From positions 1,705,688 to 1,769,687 of the forward strand of contig NC_087064.1 of NCBI RefSeq assembly GCF_963678635.1: a stretch of DNA of 64,000 nucleotides. Direction: 5' to 3'. Numbering within the stretch: position 1 is the stretch's first letter; each line of letters begins with the position of its first letter. Source of the stretch: Symsagittifera roscoffensis. Taxonomy: Eukaryota > Xenacoelomorpha > Acoela > Convolutidae. The notes under the pieces were generated by a model, which did no database searches, had not been told where the DNA came from, and worked only from the letters and a program-made list of their open reading frames with translations. A program made the translations under genes and the position numbers. This document shows, piece by piece, positions 1 to 10,774 of the stretch.

Positions 1-2449
1 TCTTCCCGAATGGATCACGAGCAGGCCCAGATAAAAGGGCTCCTCAGTTTTATCAAGAACTTTTTTAATAGTCAAATGGCAGTGCAGGACTTATTTTATT
101 GAAATCATACTAAGCTGTTAAACATCAATGGAGATTTCAAAATACCCGAACCCTTAATATCTTTTTTGGTGCAAAGCTTATCGCTTATCATAAAGGTTCA
201 GGTAGATTTGAGACCGTTTGCCAGAGACCCTTTTTTTGCGGAAACAATTCAGACGCTAGTGGAACAGCTAGAGTGGGACACAAATAGATGAAGTTTAGAT
301 GAAGGAAACTTAGCCGATGACTATAAGTAAGTACTCCAGGACGTAAAAAAAAACATCTCAAAAAGGAACAAAAATAGAACTGAGCCTGAATACTGAACAG
401 TGCAAACTTTAAAATTAGGACCGACTTGGAGAACCCAATACAGCTCAATAGAAACTAATTTTTGTACCCAAAAAAATGAAAAGAAAAAAGACCTCAGTAT
501 ACTATAATATTTAATCGGCGAACTTTGCCGTAAAAAAACGCTCTTCAAAAAAATTTGAGAGCTGACATCTGAAAAATGTCTGATCTCACTGACAAACTAG
601 ATGCCCATTGTGGTTTTTAAATTCTGAAAAATACTTAAGTATGCTCCCATCTTTTTGCGTACGAGACCTTGTTTTTGGCAAACAAAAAACTCCCATCTTT
701 TTCGAGTACGAGACCTTGTTTTTAGCAAAAACAAATTGAATTGCTACGCCAGAATACTGAGAAACGCATTATGCACCAATATGAAAATGAAAGACGACCA
801 TTTTTTTTCATACATTTATCCAGGGTTGAAAGGTGGCTGGCATGTAGCTTTACCCGCTTTCATGGCCTCAGCAAAAGCAGAAAAAAATGACCTAAGCTAA
901 ACTTTTGATTTGGAGCGTGTGGATGGAGTTTGAAATCATGCGCTTGAATGGTGGTTTGAGTTTGGAAAAATTGAATTATATCCGAAAACAAAATCCTGAA
1001 AAAATGAACAGTGCCGATTTTTATAAGCGAAATTGCAGAACTGTTTTTACAACTCGGCCAACGAACATAAAAAAGATTGAATGCATTCCGAGATAGATTT
1101 GGCTACAAAGAATTGAACGTCATTGGGTGCAAAAATTCAATTTTAAAATTATGGACACAACTCAAAATTAAAGAGGATTTCGATAAGTTTTTTTAAATTT
1201 GCGGAAAAAAAATTTTTTTTTGAAAATGGTTGATTTGGGTTTTCCCGTCTTAAAAATGCAGAGTTATTCTCAAGGCAATCAATTCTGATCAAGTTTGGGC
1301 GTTCTGCGCGGTCGAGTCTGAATGCTTTTATAAATGGGAGTTCATCTTGTACTCACACTTAGTTGCTTTAGTGTTAGGACACCTCCACAAGACCGATCAT
1401 AAGTGAAACAGACGTTTTCACGCTCGTTTTGTGGGCTGATGGTAATTTAATAGGGAAGTAATAGTAGTAGACTACATAGCCCCAGTAGGTATAATTCGGG
1501 ATAGGTTTGTACCCCTGGTACGGCTGCCGTTGAAGCGGATGAGCGACAAAATTAAAATGACTTAGTAGATGATGCATACCTTGTTGAACCGCTAGCGTTT
1601 GAGGTTCAGGCTGTGGACGGCCCCAGCAGGGTTTTTTTAGCAAGCTTTCCAAGAACTAAAAAGATGTACAGAGAAACCAAGGGCAGGCATTTTTTCAAAA
1701 CAGAGAACTTCTCTGGCAATACAGAGTGCAAGCGTGTCGTGCGTACTGGGTACAAAAAATGAGATATAGTTTTTGATGAATTTTTTTCTTCTATTATTAC
1801 ATGATAAATTGTTTTTAACAATTGTCGAGTTAAATTTTATGATTGACAAAATCATAAGACTTATAGAGGTCAAATTTAGTCACATCAAAACTTTTAGCCT
1901 CGTATGTATGCTTATCAATTTCATATCTGGAAAGATCCTAGGTTTCAGACAGGAATATGCAATGAACGGACTCCTGACTGTAACCTTGTCTAATATTATA
2001 CAATTTTTTCTCGTGTAGAGAGAATCCCAGCGCATGAGCCTCTGCAAGCATACACAATTAAACAGCTGCAGATGATAGCTTCTGAAAAGTTCTCATTGAC
2101 ATAATTCCACATCATCGTCAATTTATACTTTCAAAGACATCAAACTAGGGAAATCCAAAAATTCATTCAATCTGTGTAGTGTTCTACAATTTCTAAACGT
2201 GAATTTATCTCTTGCTTTTTCTGTTCTCGGTTTGCTTAGTTTGAAAATTTCGGAAAATTTTCCCAATAATTCATTTATAGTTGGTGAAATTTGATTGGAC
2301 TCATTTTCTAACCAAAAGAATTTCATTTGATTGGCATGTCAGATCTTGCAAGCGCAACACATTGAAAACCATGCGTAAAAACCGGGAGGAGAAAGGATTT
2401 GTGCAGGCCCAGTTTTCACAATGTTTTCAATTTCTAGGAAACATTACCT
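1..2449. other. No gene recognised; small tandem duplication inside
   Basis: I see no convincing coding region here on either strand; the open frames are short, lack domain motifs and overlap homopolymer runs. One structure stands out: a 46-bp unit beginning CTCCCATCTTTTT is repeated head to tail at 644-689 and 690-735, with a few mismatches. The rest is AT-rich sequence. Confidence 0.6.
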
Positions 2450-3424
2450 TTCAGGAGATAGAAACCACTTTGGCGTTTTTAAGTTTCTTTTCTATGTGTG
2501 TATGCCAGTTCAGTTTTTTGTTTAAAAGCACTCCTAGGCTCTTGATAACGTTTAATTGTTCTAGGGCAGCACTTTGTAAAGAAAACTGAGTCTCATTTCC
2601 TATGAAGATAATCTTGAAACATTTATCCATTGCTAGTTTCATCTTGTTTCTGCTGAACCAAGTATCAATGGAGTCTGTTTGTACTTGGTCAAAAATCATG
2701 TTTTTACAGAGAAAATTTTAGAACATCAGCGAAAAAGTAAAAGTCGCTAAGTTTTGGGACATCCGGCAAGCTATTTAAAAGTTTACACAATAGAAGTGGT
2801 CCTAGTAGAGAGTACTGTGGTGCACCGCTTGTCACTTCCAATACACTTGAACATGCGTTATTTACACGAACAAATTGATTTTAACCCAATGAGCTAGTCA
2901 TACAAAAGTTCATTTAAGCATCGCACTCCGCCTATTTGACCAAAATTTTTGAGAAATTTCTTATTGGGCACTTCATCAATTGCATACAAAAAGTCTGTGA
3001 TGACCTCGCAAGATGAAACTTTGTCTGGCTTTGTAAATTTTCTTGAGAAAACTTGGACCACTGAATATTTCTTGACAAAACTATGCTTGGTTGAGGTTAA
3101 ATGCTTGTACAAGTCATCTTAGATAAATTTTTTGAAATTTTAACTAATAATGTTTAGGAGTAATTCAGGTCGGTAGTTGTTTCTTTCATGCATATCTCCA
3201 TGTTTTGAACACTGGTGTCACCGCTGCCAGTTAGTTTCAATCTGATTGGTAATTTCTTGATACGCTTTACATTGTCCAGACATTTTGTGTAGAGTGACTG
3301 CCATTTGCCTACCGCTTTTGTGGAAAAATATTGGTGGGAGCTCGTCCGGCCCTCTAGCTTTTTTCTGATCTTTTGTTACTATTATTTCGTGAGTGGTCTC
3401 TACCGATCCACTGAAAGCCTTCAA
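2450..3424 (-). pseudogene. LINE reverse transcriptase, decayed (element A)
   Basis: Reading leftward, the frames give the RT domain of a Jockey/CR1-type non-LTR retrotransposon. The N-terminal block KARGPDELPPIFF lies near 3360-3330. It is followed by the QHG-F-like block KHSFVKKYSVVQVF near 3090, a TSGAPQYSLLGPLL block (equivalent of PQGSxLGPLLF) near 2830-2780, FFADVLKF in place of the catalytic FADDxK near 2730-2700, and the thumb motif KSLGVLLNKKLNWHTHI near 2540-2490. The pieces lie in different frames with stops between them, and the second catalytic Asp of FADD is replaced. It continues from the endonuclease and ORF1 remnants to the right, in the expected ORF1-EN-RT order. A dead copy; family identity is from motifs only. 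Confidence 0.85.
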
Positions 3425-3799
3425 GATTGGTTTTTCTTTTAAATTCTCTCAAATTAAATTGATTTTTTTAGTAAGAAAACGGAATGAAAAAAATCATTCA
3501 AATTGTCTCTTTTTTTATTTGCAGCTTTTTCTTGCATCTTTAATTAATGTTTTGGTAAATTCAAGAACATGCAAAAATTTCGAGGTGTTCAAAAAATTAG
3601 ATTTTGCTAAAATCTATGCCGGTCACTTTCAGCAGTTCCAGTTACAGTCGCTCCTAAATTATCAACTTGTCTCTTCCTGTTGCTGGTAGGTTTTGCAAGA
3701 AAATTTTTTGTTGTGTTTGTAGTCTATTTTTTAATTTGGAGAATTTTGGAAAAATCCATCGAGTGAGAGTTTGTTTATGCCTCGTTCTTCTTAGAACAC

Positions 3800-4400
3800 A
3801 TTCTCCTATGGTATCAACAGCGGGGCTCAAGAGGTGCAGGTTCTGTAACCCTACTCAGTTGGTCATAGTCAGCAACATCAAGAGGGTTATTGGAACATAT
3901 ATTAAACTCTACTGCTTGTCCTAATTTTCTTTTATCAAATAAGTCGACAAAACATTGTTTATACTCATTGCTACTCATTACAGTCTCCCAAACGGTGTTT
4001 GCAAAGTTTATGTCTCCGCATAATAAAAACGTTGTAGATTTGGGAAAACTGTCTTCTAATTTTTCAAAATCTCCTTGTTATAAATGGATTTGCTATTATG
4101 AGCTGGCTTGTGGAAAAAGCAGACGTCTAGTTCAGTAAATTCTATTTTCATTTTTCATGCTTCACACGATTCAGGGTGTTCTTGCTGTAATTCAAAATTT
4201 TCTGTATTGTTTTTGACAGCATTCAATGACTCACCATGAGAATTTTTATTAAATTCATGTAATCTGTTCGATCTGCATATGGTGGAATCAGTGGGCATCA
4301 GCTTAGATGGTATAATTTGTGAATTCAGCCAATTTTCGAATATACAAATGATGTTGAAGTGTTCGGATAGGCGCGCATTTGATAGTTTTGATCTCTTTTC
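3800..4400 (-). pseudogene. LINE endonuclease (EEP/APE-like), decayed (element A)
   Basis: The translation near 4360-4270 reads NIICIFENWLNSQI followed by an arginine-rich block, matching the NI..TETWL start of LINE apurinic endonucleases (the catalytic Glu of ENWL is kept). Near 4035-3985 it reads FLLCGDINFANTVWET, the GDFN.P...W catalytic motif with Asp and Asn kept. Further left comes VEFNICSNNPLDVADY in the position of the LINE N.LDLVxT segment. At least four stops and frame changes separate the blocks. It sits between ORF1 (right) and RT (left), so it belongs to the same insertion. Confidence 0.75.
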
Positions 4401-4459
4401 CTCTTTTTAGTGTTAACCAAGCTTCGTGTGTTGAGTTGCAGATTATTAAGGATCTTTAG

Positions 4460-4858
4460 TCAAGTCAAACTGCTAGGTTTTGAGTTTGCTTCAATTTCTA
4501 GTTGGAACAGTTGGAGAATTCTAATTTTTAGCTTCTCCCTGGGCACACCCTCATTCAGCAACAATCGCTTTGTCTTCAAGATTTGATTTTCTTTAGCTGC
4601 TTCTTCTCTCGACAGAACCGGGAGTAGATATATGCCCATATTTGACAGGCATTCTCGTTTCTCTTTAGCCCTTGCCGAAATTAAAAACGCCTCATGTTTA
4701 CTTGCAACTGCAAAAAGAAATTTTTGGGGCTTCTCTAGTTTTTCATTGAACTTTCCTAGTCTTTTAAGTTCAAAGGTATTTGGTTTTTCACCAATTACAA
4801 TCACTAATGCGATTTTAATTTTTTGTTTGTGGGGAAAACATCTTTCTTTGGATATCAT
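4460..4858 (-). pseudogene. LINE ORF1 C-terminal part (element A)
   Basis: An open frame of 132 codons reads rich in Lys, Arg and Glu. Its central block, residues about 75-115 (YLLPVLSREEAAKENQILK then LLLNEGVPREKLKIR), matches the C-terminal domain of LINE ORF1 RNA chaperones, where a 'YINPDLTxxER' block is followed by a basic helix. The left end runs straight into the endonuclease remnant. The N-terminal RRM or coiled-coil part is not visible, so the copy is probably truncated at about 4.9 kb, where element B ends. Role by family: nucleic-acid chaperone of the LINE RNP. Confidence 0.55.
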
Positions 4859-4999
4859 TGCGTCTTCGGGTGAAACAAGGGCAGAAAACAGAAATTTTTT
4901 GTTTAACGTGTTTTTGAGGCAAAAGATATCTAATCGAAAACATTAATATCATACTATTGTCGCAACAATTAACAGAACATGATACAACCAGAAAAAAAT

Positions 5000-6353
5000 C
5001 AGGCATGAGCGTATTGGCAAAAACTCCAGTTGAAACAGAGCTTGTTTATAATCATGCTGTTATCCAATTAGCTTACGTAAGAGCGTAATTGTGAGATACC
5101 AAATACAAGAATCATAAAACAAAACGGATCGTACACAGGAGATATAAATCTGATACTTCGTTTTGACAGAAGCATTAAATGGAACATTGCTCTCTACGCC
5201 ATAAGAACAGCGGGACGCTTTGTTGGTTCCAAATTAAACTACGAGAAGTAAGAGCACTCAAACCTTTGATGTGCTCAACACATTCTATTGATGCGTCATT
5301 TAATTAGAATATGGGAGAAACCTTTGAGATTAGTTCAGTCGTGTCAGGAGTTAAATCGAGGCCGTTGGATTTCAACATTAAGGGGCTTCCGTGTAAGTCA
5401 GACTATAAGCTATTCAAGCATGGGCCGCTGCATACGAACTTTAAGTCATCAGCGAACAGCTATGGAACACTATGATTTACAACATCAGGCAGTTCGTTGA
5501 TATAAAATAGGAATTGGAGGAAACCGAGGATGCTTCTTTAAGTAATGCCGCTTGATACGCGCTCTTCAGAGGACAGAGAATAGTTTACACGCAATCTCTG
5601 AATGCGATTAGACAAATAGGAGGAAATGAGAGGGCTAAACGAGTCATCAAAACCAAAAACTGTAAAGAAATTAATCAAAACCTTATGAGACACGGAATCA
5701 AATGTTTTTTTTTGCATACCAAAGTAGACAGCACAAATTTCTTCATTAACATCATAGCAATTATAAAATTTATCAATGTAATTTATAAGTTGCATAATAC
5801 GACTGCAATTTTTCATAAACCCATGTTGGCTATAAGTTAGAGTATGCCGATGTTTGGAATGGAAAAATTGAAGAATTATTTCTTTGAGACATGAAGACAA
5901 ACACGGGAGGATACTGATACCATGATAGTTAGTAACGTCTGATTTCCAGTTTGACTAATATAACGGAATAACACCAGCCTCATTCCAGTTTTTCGGCCAA
6001 GAACAGCAAAACATAGTTTGAGAGAAAAAACTGTAACTAATTATGGAGTAAAAATGGTGAAAAACCATCAACTGCCACTGCCGAAGTATCTAGTACATCA
6101 TGTAACTGATCAGTAAAGTCCTTTTCAGAGAATGATATATCAGAAAGGGGGATAGTACTATAACCGCGTTGTTTGCGAAAAAAGCTCTGGGGCTTAAAAA
6201 CAGACAGGAAGAAAGTATTAAAAAGATCAACTTTTCCGTTATCGTTGTCAGCTGTTGAGGAATCAAAAAAAAATTGAATGGTGCCAGGAAGTTGGATAAG
6301 TAGCTTGAAACAAAGTTTGGTATTCCTTGAACAAAATGAGGACAAGAAGACAC
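5000..6353 (-). pseudogene. LINE reverse transcriptase, decayed (element B)
   Basis: Frames between 6345 and 6037 give the region just upstream of the RT core (KVDLFNTFFLSVF, then VLDTSAVAVDGFSPFLL in place of LDxSKAxGPDxISPxLL). The 5900-5538 frame holds SQHGFMKNCSRIMQLINYID, a degenerate form of the AFDSVSH block (catalytic Asp of motif A lost or displaced), and ISSYLSNRIQRLRVN. Leftward it continues out of frame with ILGFLQFLFYINELP and LFADDLKF (catalytic FADD kept) near 5450. Thumb-like sequence then decays toward 5000. It belongs to the same insertion as the esterase remnant to the right. Several frameshifts and stops; inactive. Confidence 0.85.
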
Positions 6354-6489
6354 GTTGTCTAGTTCAAGTGAATTATCCAGTTCATGTTGGAGAGATGAGA
6401 ATTTTGTAGAAGAAAATAACAGAAATTAGCAAGTCTACGTGTCTCAAAAGAAACTTTATTACTGAGATGAACAGAGTTGCTTGAGAAAT

Positions 6490-7295
6490 AGTTAGGCATC
6501 AATGGACATTTTTGCGTTTGAGACTATTAGAAAAGTGGAATGTTCCACAGATCTACCTATTGACAATTGTTTGTTTGTTAAGTTATCTTCTTTGTGTTTC
6601 CGGCTTCGTTCATTTTTTTTATATTTCGAGTACAAAATTTTTCCTTTGATTATGCTTTTGATGTCATTCAGGCCGTCGTTGTTGAGGTGAATTCTATCTG
6701 GTTTAAAATAGCGTCTACCTGCAGTAAGGCTACTGACGCCGCGATGTTTCAACTCGACTCTTGACTGAAATCTCGGTGAAACTCTCTCAGCTCTCACCTG
6801 AAAATTTTCATTCGATACACTTGCGCGGTTTTCGTTCCGTTAGGGAATACCCAGAACAAAAACGCTTCTGTTGGTTCCATGGCAGACGAAGTCTCTAAGT
6901 TCGATCGATCAAGTATGGGGCTGTTTTTGGTGACTGTTACTAGAAGGCTCTAACCTGTTGAATAGATCGTTGCCCCAAGAGAAAGAATGATGATATCGAA
7001 ACGTCCTGCGAGCGAGGGAAATACAGTCGTATGCGTGCCTTATACCGGCACCAGGGAGTGACAGGATATTGAGGTTCAGCTTCCAAAAACCTGGCTGCTG
7101 ATCTGCTATCAATACGTAATTCGTCGGAGCAGCTTTGAAAATACGAAACCTCGAGTGTCTAGGCATACAACAAAATTGTTCTTGTAATCCTCCCATTGAA
7201 GCCCCACTACACAATATTCGATTACAAACTAACATGTAACTGTTCAATAAAAACAATTTAATAAGAGCAACCACATTTAGTAAGAAAAAACACAT
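6490..7295 (-). pseudogene. SGNH-esterase-like LINE ORF1 remnant (element B)
   Basis: Reading leftward, near 7130-6930 the frame gives NYVLIADQQPGFWKLNLNIL, then LPGAGIRHAY and SFSWGNDLFNRL. This is the block order of SGNH hydrolases: a GDS-like strand (here ADQ, so the nucleophile Ser is absent), PGA, and G-NDL. Near 6720-6650 comes DRIHLNNDGL, the DxxHLN block that carries the catalytic Asp and His. CR1-related LINEs commonly carry this esterase domain in ORF1, and the RT of element B follows at once. I see no recognisable endonuclease between the two, so the copy may be internally deleted. Confidence 0.6.
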
Positions 7296-7349
7296 CTACA
7301 AGCGCATTGACGACAGAAGTGTGAAGACGAACAGGAAGTGCAATCGGAC

Positions 7350-7720
7350 CAATTCTAGATCAACCGTCTCGTTACAGTGCAAGAAGTCACAACATGCATG
7401 AAGAAAGTGACTAACGGACGTGCTCCAGGCTTTGATGATATTGCCACTGAACTAATCAAGTAGGAACCCAAAAGCGTTCACCAAGGCATTTGTGACAGTC
7501 TCGACAATCTCTTGAAGCATCATGGTTATTTAGACATTGGACGTGGTATAATAGTTGCCCGCCAGAAAAAGGGAAACCATACGGTCCTCTGAAAATTTTG
7601 CGTCCCGTTGTCCTTTTTTCCTGTCAGTGCTGAGCACACGCTACAGAAAATTGAATCACGAATGTAACCGAGTGCCCAATGTAACATTCGTCTACTGTAG
7701 TCACACATGAGGCTTAAGAA
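7350..7720 (+). pseudogene. LINE reverse transcriptase N-terminal fragment (element C)
   Basis: On the + strand the sequence reads VTTCMKKVTNGRAPGFDDIATELIK, the K.GKAPG.D.I..ELIK start of a LINE RT, followed by a stop. In shifted frames come HHGYLDIGRGIIVARQKKG and GPLKILRPVVLFS, matching the 'PLQKPGK.RGPLENLRPVxLLS' block of RTE/Jockey-like RTs. The catalytic core is absent. Orientation is opposite to elements A and B, so this is an independent insertion that ends near 7.7 kb. Confidence 0.75.
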
Positions 7721-8710
7721 AAATAGGCCCTATAACCATTGGCTCAAGAGTCAGGGACACTATCTCTTGTGTTTTTCTACCTCAAATCAGTCGGAGCCAA
7801 TTCGGTTCGCTTGTGACATGAGACTACGACCCGTTACAGCTTAAAGGCTACTACCAAAATATCCCCCCCACTCTAGAAATAAGAACGTCCCCATACTTAG
7901 GTCTCTAGATACCCAAAATACATGAACGCCGTTAAAAACCGGGTCGGAACAATCCGTTAAGTTACTTTTTATTAGACAGTGGAACTTTGATCCATTTCAG
8001 ATGGATCAACCTAAAACTCGCCTTACCTCAACATAACAATCATGAAACACACTCTAGAAATTTAAATTGGGTACTCACATCGTAGCACGCTCAAGAACTG
8101 GGAGTAATTAAGTTAGTAAACAACTCGAGAATTAAATAATGTAACTAAATGAGTTTAATGTTTGTTAGTTTCAATAACAGGAACAAGTTTGAACTCTAGA
8201 GTATAGTTTCTCGTGAACCATTGGGACACTCAAGCTGTCCACCTTTCCATCGAAGGTTCACTCTAGTCCAGTTTGAATGATAATCCAGTCGAGCAATAAT
8301 AGTCCAATTCTCGGGAATACGCTTCCTTCTGTTTCAGATAGGACAGCTCTACTCTAGTTTTATTGTGACGGAAATTGCGAATGGCAATTTCCTACTGCTT
8401 TATCTGGCAACTTTCCCGCGGTTGTTACTCGATCGTTCTGATTTCTCTTTTTCGGTTTTCAGTTATCGCGAGAGAATCGTGCATGACAGGCTCCATTCGA
8501 ATTTTTGAAAAATCAAATTTCACTCCAAAATTAAGCGTTCTTGTTTTTCTCAAGGTCAAACTTCCAAATATGACCGACTGGCACACAACAATCCAAGTGA
8601 CATGAGAAATTCTCACTATAACGAGCTGTGAAGAGAGAACTACCTGCTCACAGAAACTTCCAACGATGACCTTTGATGTCATTTCTAATTTTTTTTCCAA
8701 TATATCCCAG
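7721..8710. other. No gene recognised
   Basis: Open frames here overlap on both strands and show no domain motif. Nothing supports a gene or a structured repeat by eye. Confidence 0.5.
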
Positions 8711-8897
8711 AGCCGAAATAATTCAGCGTGTAATATCTTGCTATCTCCCTCGAAAGGTGCTTACACAAATGGGAGATGCACCACTGATGTTTGGGCATAC
8801 AAGCTCCTTGCCGAAGAAAGAGAAGATATCGTGCTTCCCAAATGGAATCTGTGTGAGCTCTGCCTTTGATGCAACTCGCGGAGACAAGCATCTTGAG
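8711..8897 (+). CDS. Candidate internal exon, unknown protein
   Basis: An open 62-codon segment is bounded by an acceptor-like TATCCCAG (ends 8710) and a donor-like GAG|GTGACC (8898). It reads with mixed, non-repetitive composition, including CFPNGICVSSAFDATRGDK near its end, unlike the low-complexity open frames around it. I do not recognise a domain. Reading from this exon into the next candidate (9153-9277) in phase 0 gives a stop within that exon, so the two either end the gene together or are not joined. It could be part of an unrecognised transposon. Low confidence. Confidence 0.3.
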
Positions 8898-9152
8898 GTG
8901 ACCAGTAATGTTTTGAATGAAGACGAAAAAAATGGTGATCCTCGCTCTTATTAGCGACATTTCAATACAAATTCGTGTCAATGGATGTATTAGATGAACA
9001 GACTTAGTCATGTTTGAATAATTTCATCTCATTTTATTCAAACATGAGTAATGAGTTACTAATCTGATGTAGTAACTAATATTGACTTTACTATGTTAAT
9101 GTCTTGACTATTCTGTATAGTAATTAAAGTGTTTCTTCTTCTATCTCCTCAG

Positions 9153-9277
9153 GTAAATGGTTTGCAACACTCAACGAAAATTATTCCGACTGCAACAATG
9201 ATCCAACAGAAGCAATATATGCGGGCGATACTGACTTCATCACGTTTTCAGAAGCCCAACGCGATCTAAACAACCAG
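9153..9277 (+). CDS. Candidate exon, unknown protein
   Basis: A 125-nt segment lies between a good acceptor (TATCTCCTCAG, ends 9152) and a donor-like CAG|GTGTTT (9278). One frame is open throughout and reads KWFATLNENYSDCNNDPTEA then AIYAGDTDFITFSEAQ, with ordinary protein composition. That frame does not match the phase left by the candidate exon at 8711-8897. No family recognised. Confidence 0.3.
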
Positions 9278-10774
9278 GTGTTTTTTTTGTCAACAATGAT
9301 AAACTGAAAATATTACAATAGCTCGATCAGAAAAAAAACCTAGTTTCGGAGAAGAAACTGCTAAGATCTGTCTTTGATTGGGGCCGTCTTGAATGAACTG
9401 AACAGGCTGTGGTTTCTAAACAACAGAGTGTCCTTAACGACACACTTGAAAGTATAAAACGCCCTCGGGAAGCCAATTTTACTCTTGAACAGCGAAACAT
9501 GAGAATCACAAACACCTAAATGAAAGGACAACGCTTTTAACAGCTTTTAACAGAGATACCAATCTCGAGCACAACTGTTTTGAGACGGTCCACGAGCTTT
9601 CCTGCTATAAAAATATCGCCTCAGATATAAAACGATGGAAACAATTGCAAAACCCAGTAATTGCTGCTGCCAAAATTGAATAATCGTTTTTCAAGTTTGG
9701 AAGTGTTTATAGAGATTTACTACTAGTACTACAACTACTAAAAAAGTAGACTTTTCGATGAAGGTTTATTTCAGCGCGGTCTTGCAAGTTAAAAATTCAT
9801 AAACCAGCACAAAAATTTCCAAAAATTATGATTTTTTTAAATTAAAACTTATATTTTATGTGGAAAACTGTCTCAAAAATTTAATCAGTTTACTTTTACT
9901 GTCGAATTTCTATCCTTTAGTTTGGATTCCCTGATGACACTAAAAAAAGAAATGACGAAATTTGTTTAAAAAAAACTTTCTATCCTTGTTGTTCCGACTT
10001 TCGATACGAAAGTAACGGAATATTTGTGCTCGGGGTGGGTTTTTTTTTCTTCAGACAAATTTCGACTTTTTAACTAGCCATTTTTGACGGAATTTCTTTA
10101 CATCATTCAAAAGGTATTGTTGTCCTGAGCTCAAATTTGAAAAGATATTTCACCTGTGATCATTTTTCGTAAAGTTACGGGGGTTTAAAGATTGCCCTTT
10201 TTGGCCAATTTGGGACAATTAACGCGCGATATATTTCGCGTAACGCGTAAGCGGAGAGTTAATCCGTCTTGGAAATCGTTCCAAATTGGTTAAAAGAAGC
10301 TTATTTGCCATAATTGGTTTGTTACAAGGAGCGAAATCTATCCTTTTGTACTTAGTATGGCGTGTGGGGGGATAATTTTTAGAATTTTTTTTTGATTCTG
10401 TTTTATTTCATTGAATTTTTTAATGTTATTACTCCTCCATAAATCTTAAAAGGCAGTCGGAACATTCAGGGCTTCGCCCTGATATGAGCTGTCTTGTTTA
10501 TTTTTGTATTTGCTTATGATTAAAAAACTCGCAAAGCAGAATTTTTCGCGCTTTTTTCAATTTTCTCATCTTAAGTGGTTCGAAGTTCGTCTTCGCCTCT
10601 GTGTTTAGTGTTGGTAAGGTATGATCTTTACTATATTATGATAGTTAATAATAATAAAACAGACCTCAGTATGATGGAAGGGCCCATATTAATTGCCTTC
10701 TTGGTTGGCAAGCTGGGGAATTTTTTTAGATATGTGATATTTGCCGAGTTCCCATTTGTGCTTAAAGCTGCAAA
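9278..10774. other. Intergenic, upstream of the PABIR gene
   Basis: No coding region is seen. A segment near 9985-10070 (GTTGTTCCGAC, then a G-rich and a T-rich run) resembles 51840-51905, so it is probably a dispersed repeat. At 10455-10500 a short block around GGAACATTCAGG resembles 17050-17097 inside the gene. Confidence 0.5.

Noticed and set aside
6502-6690. Plus-strand frame at the esterase remnant
   Set aside because: Antisense to the DRIHLN block, which carries the recognisable signal.
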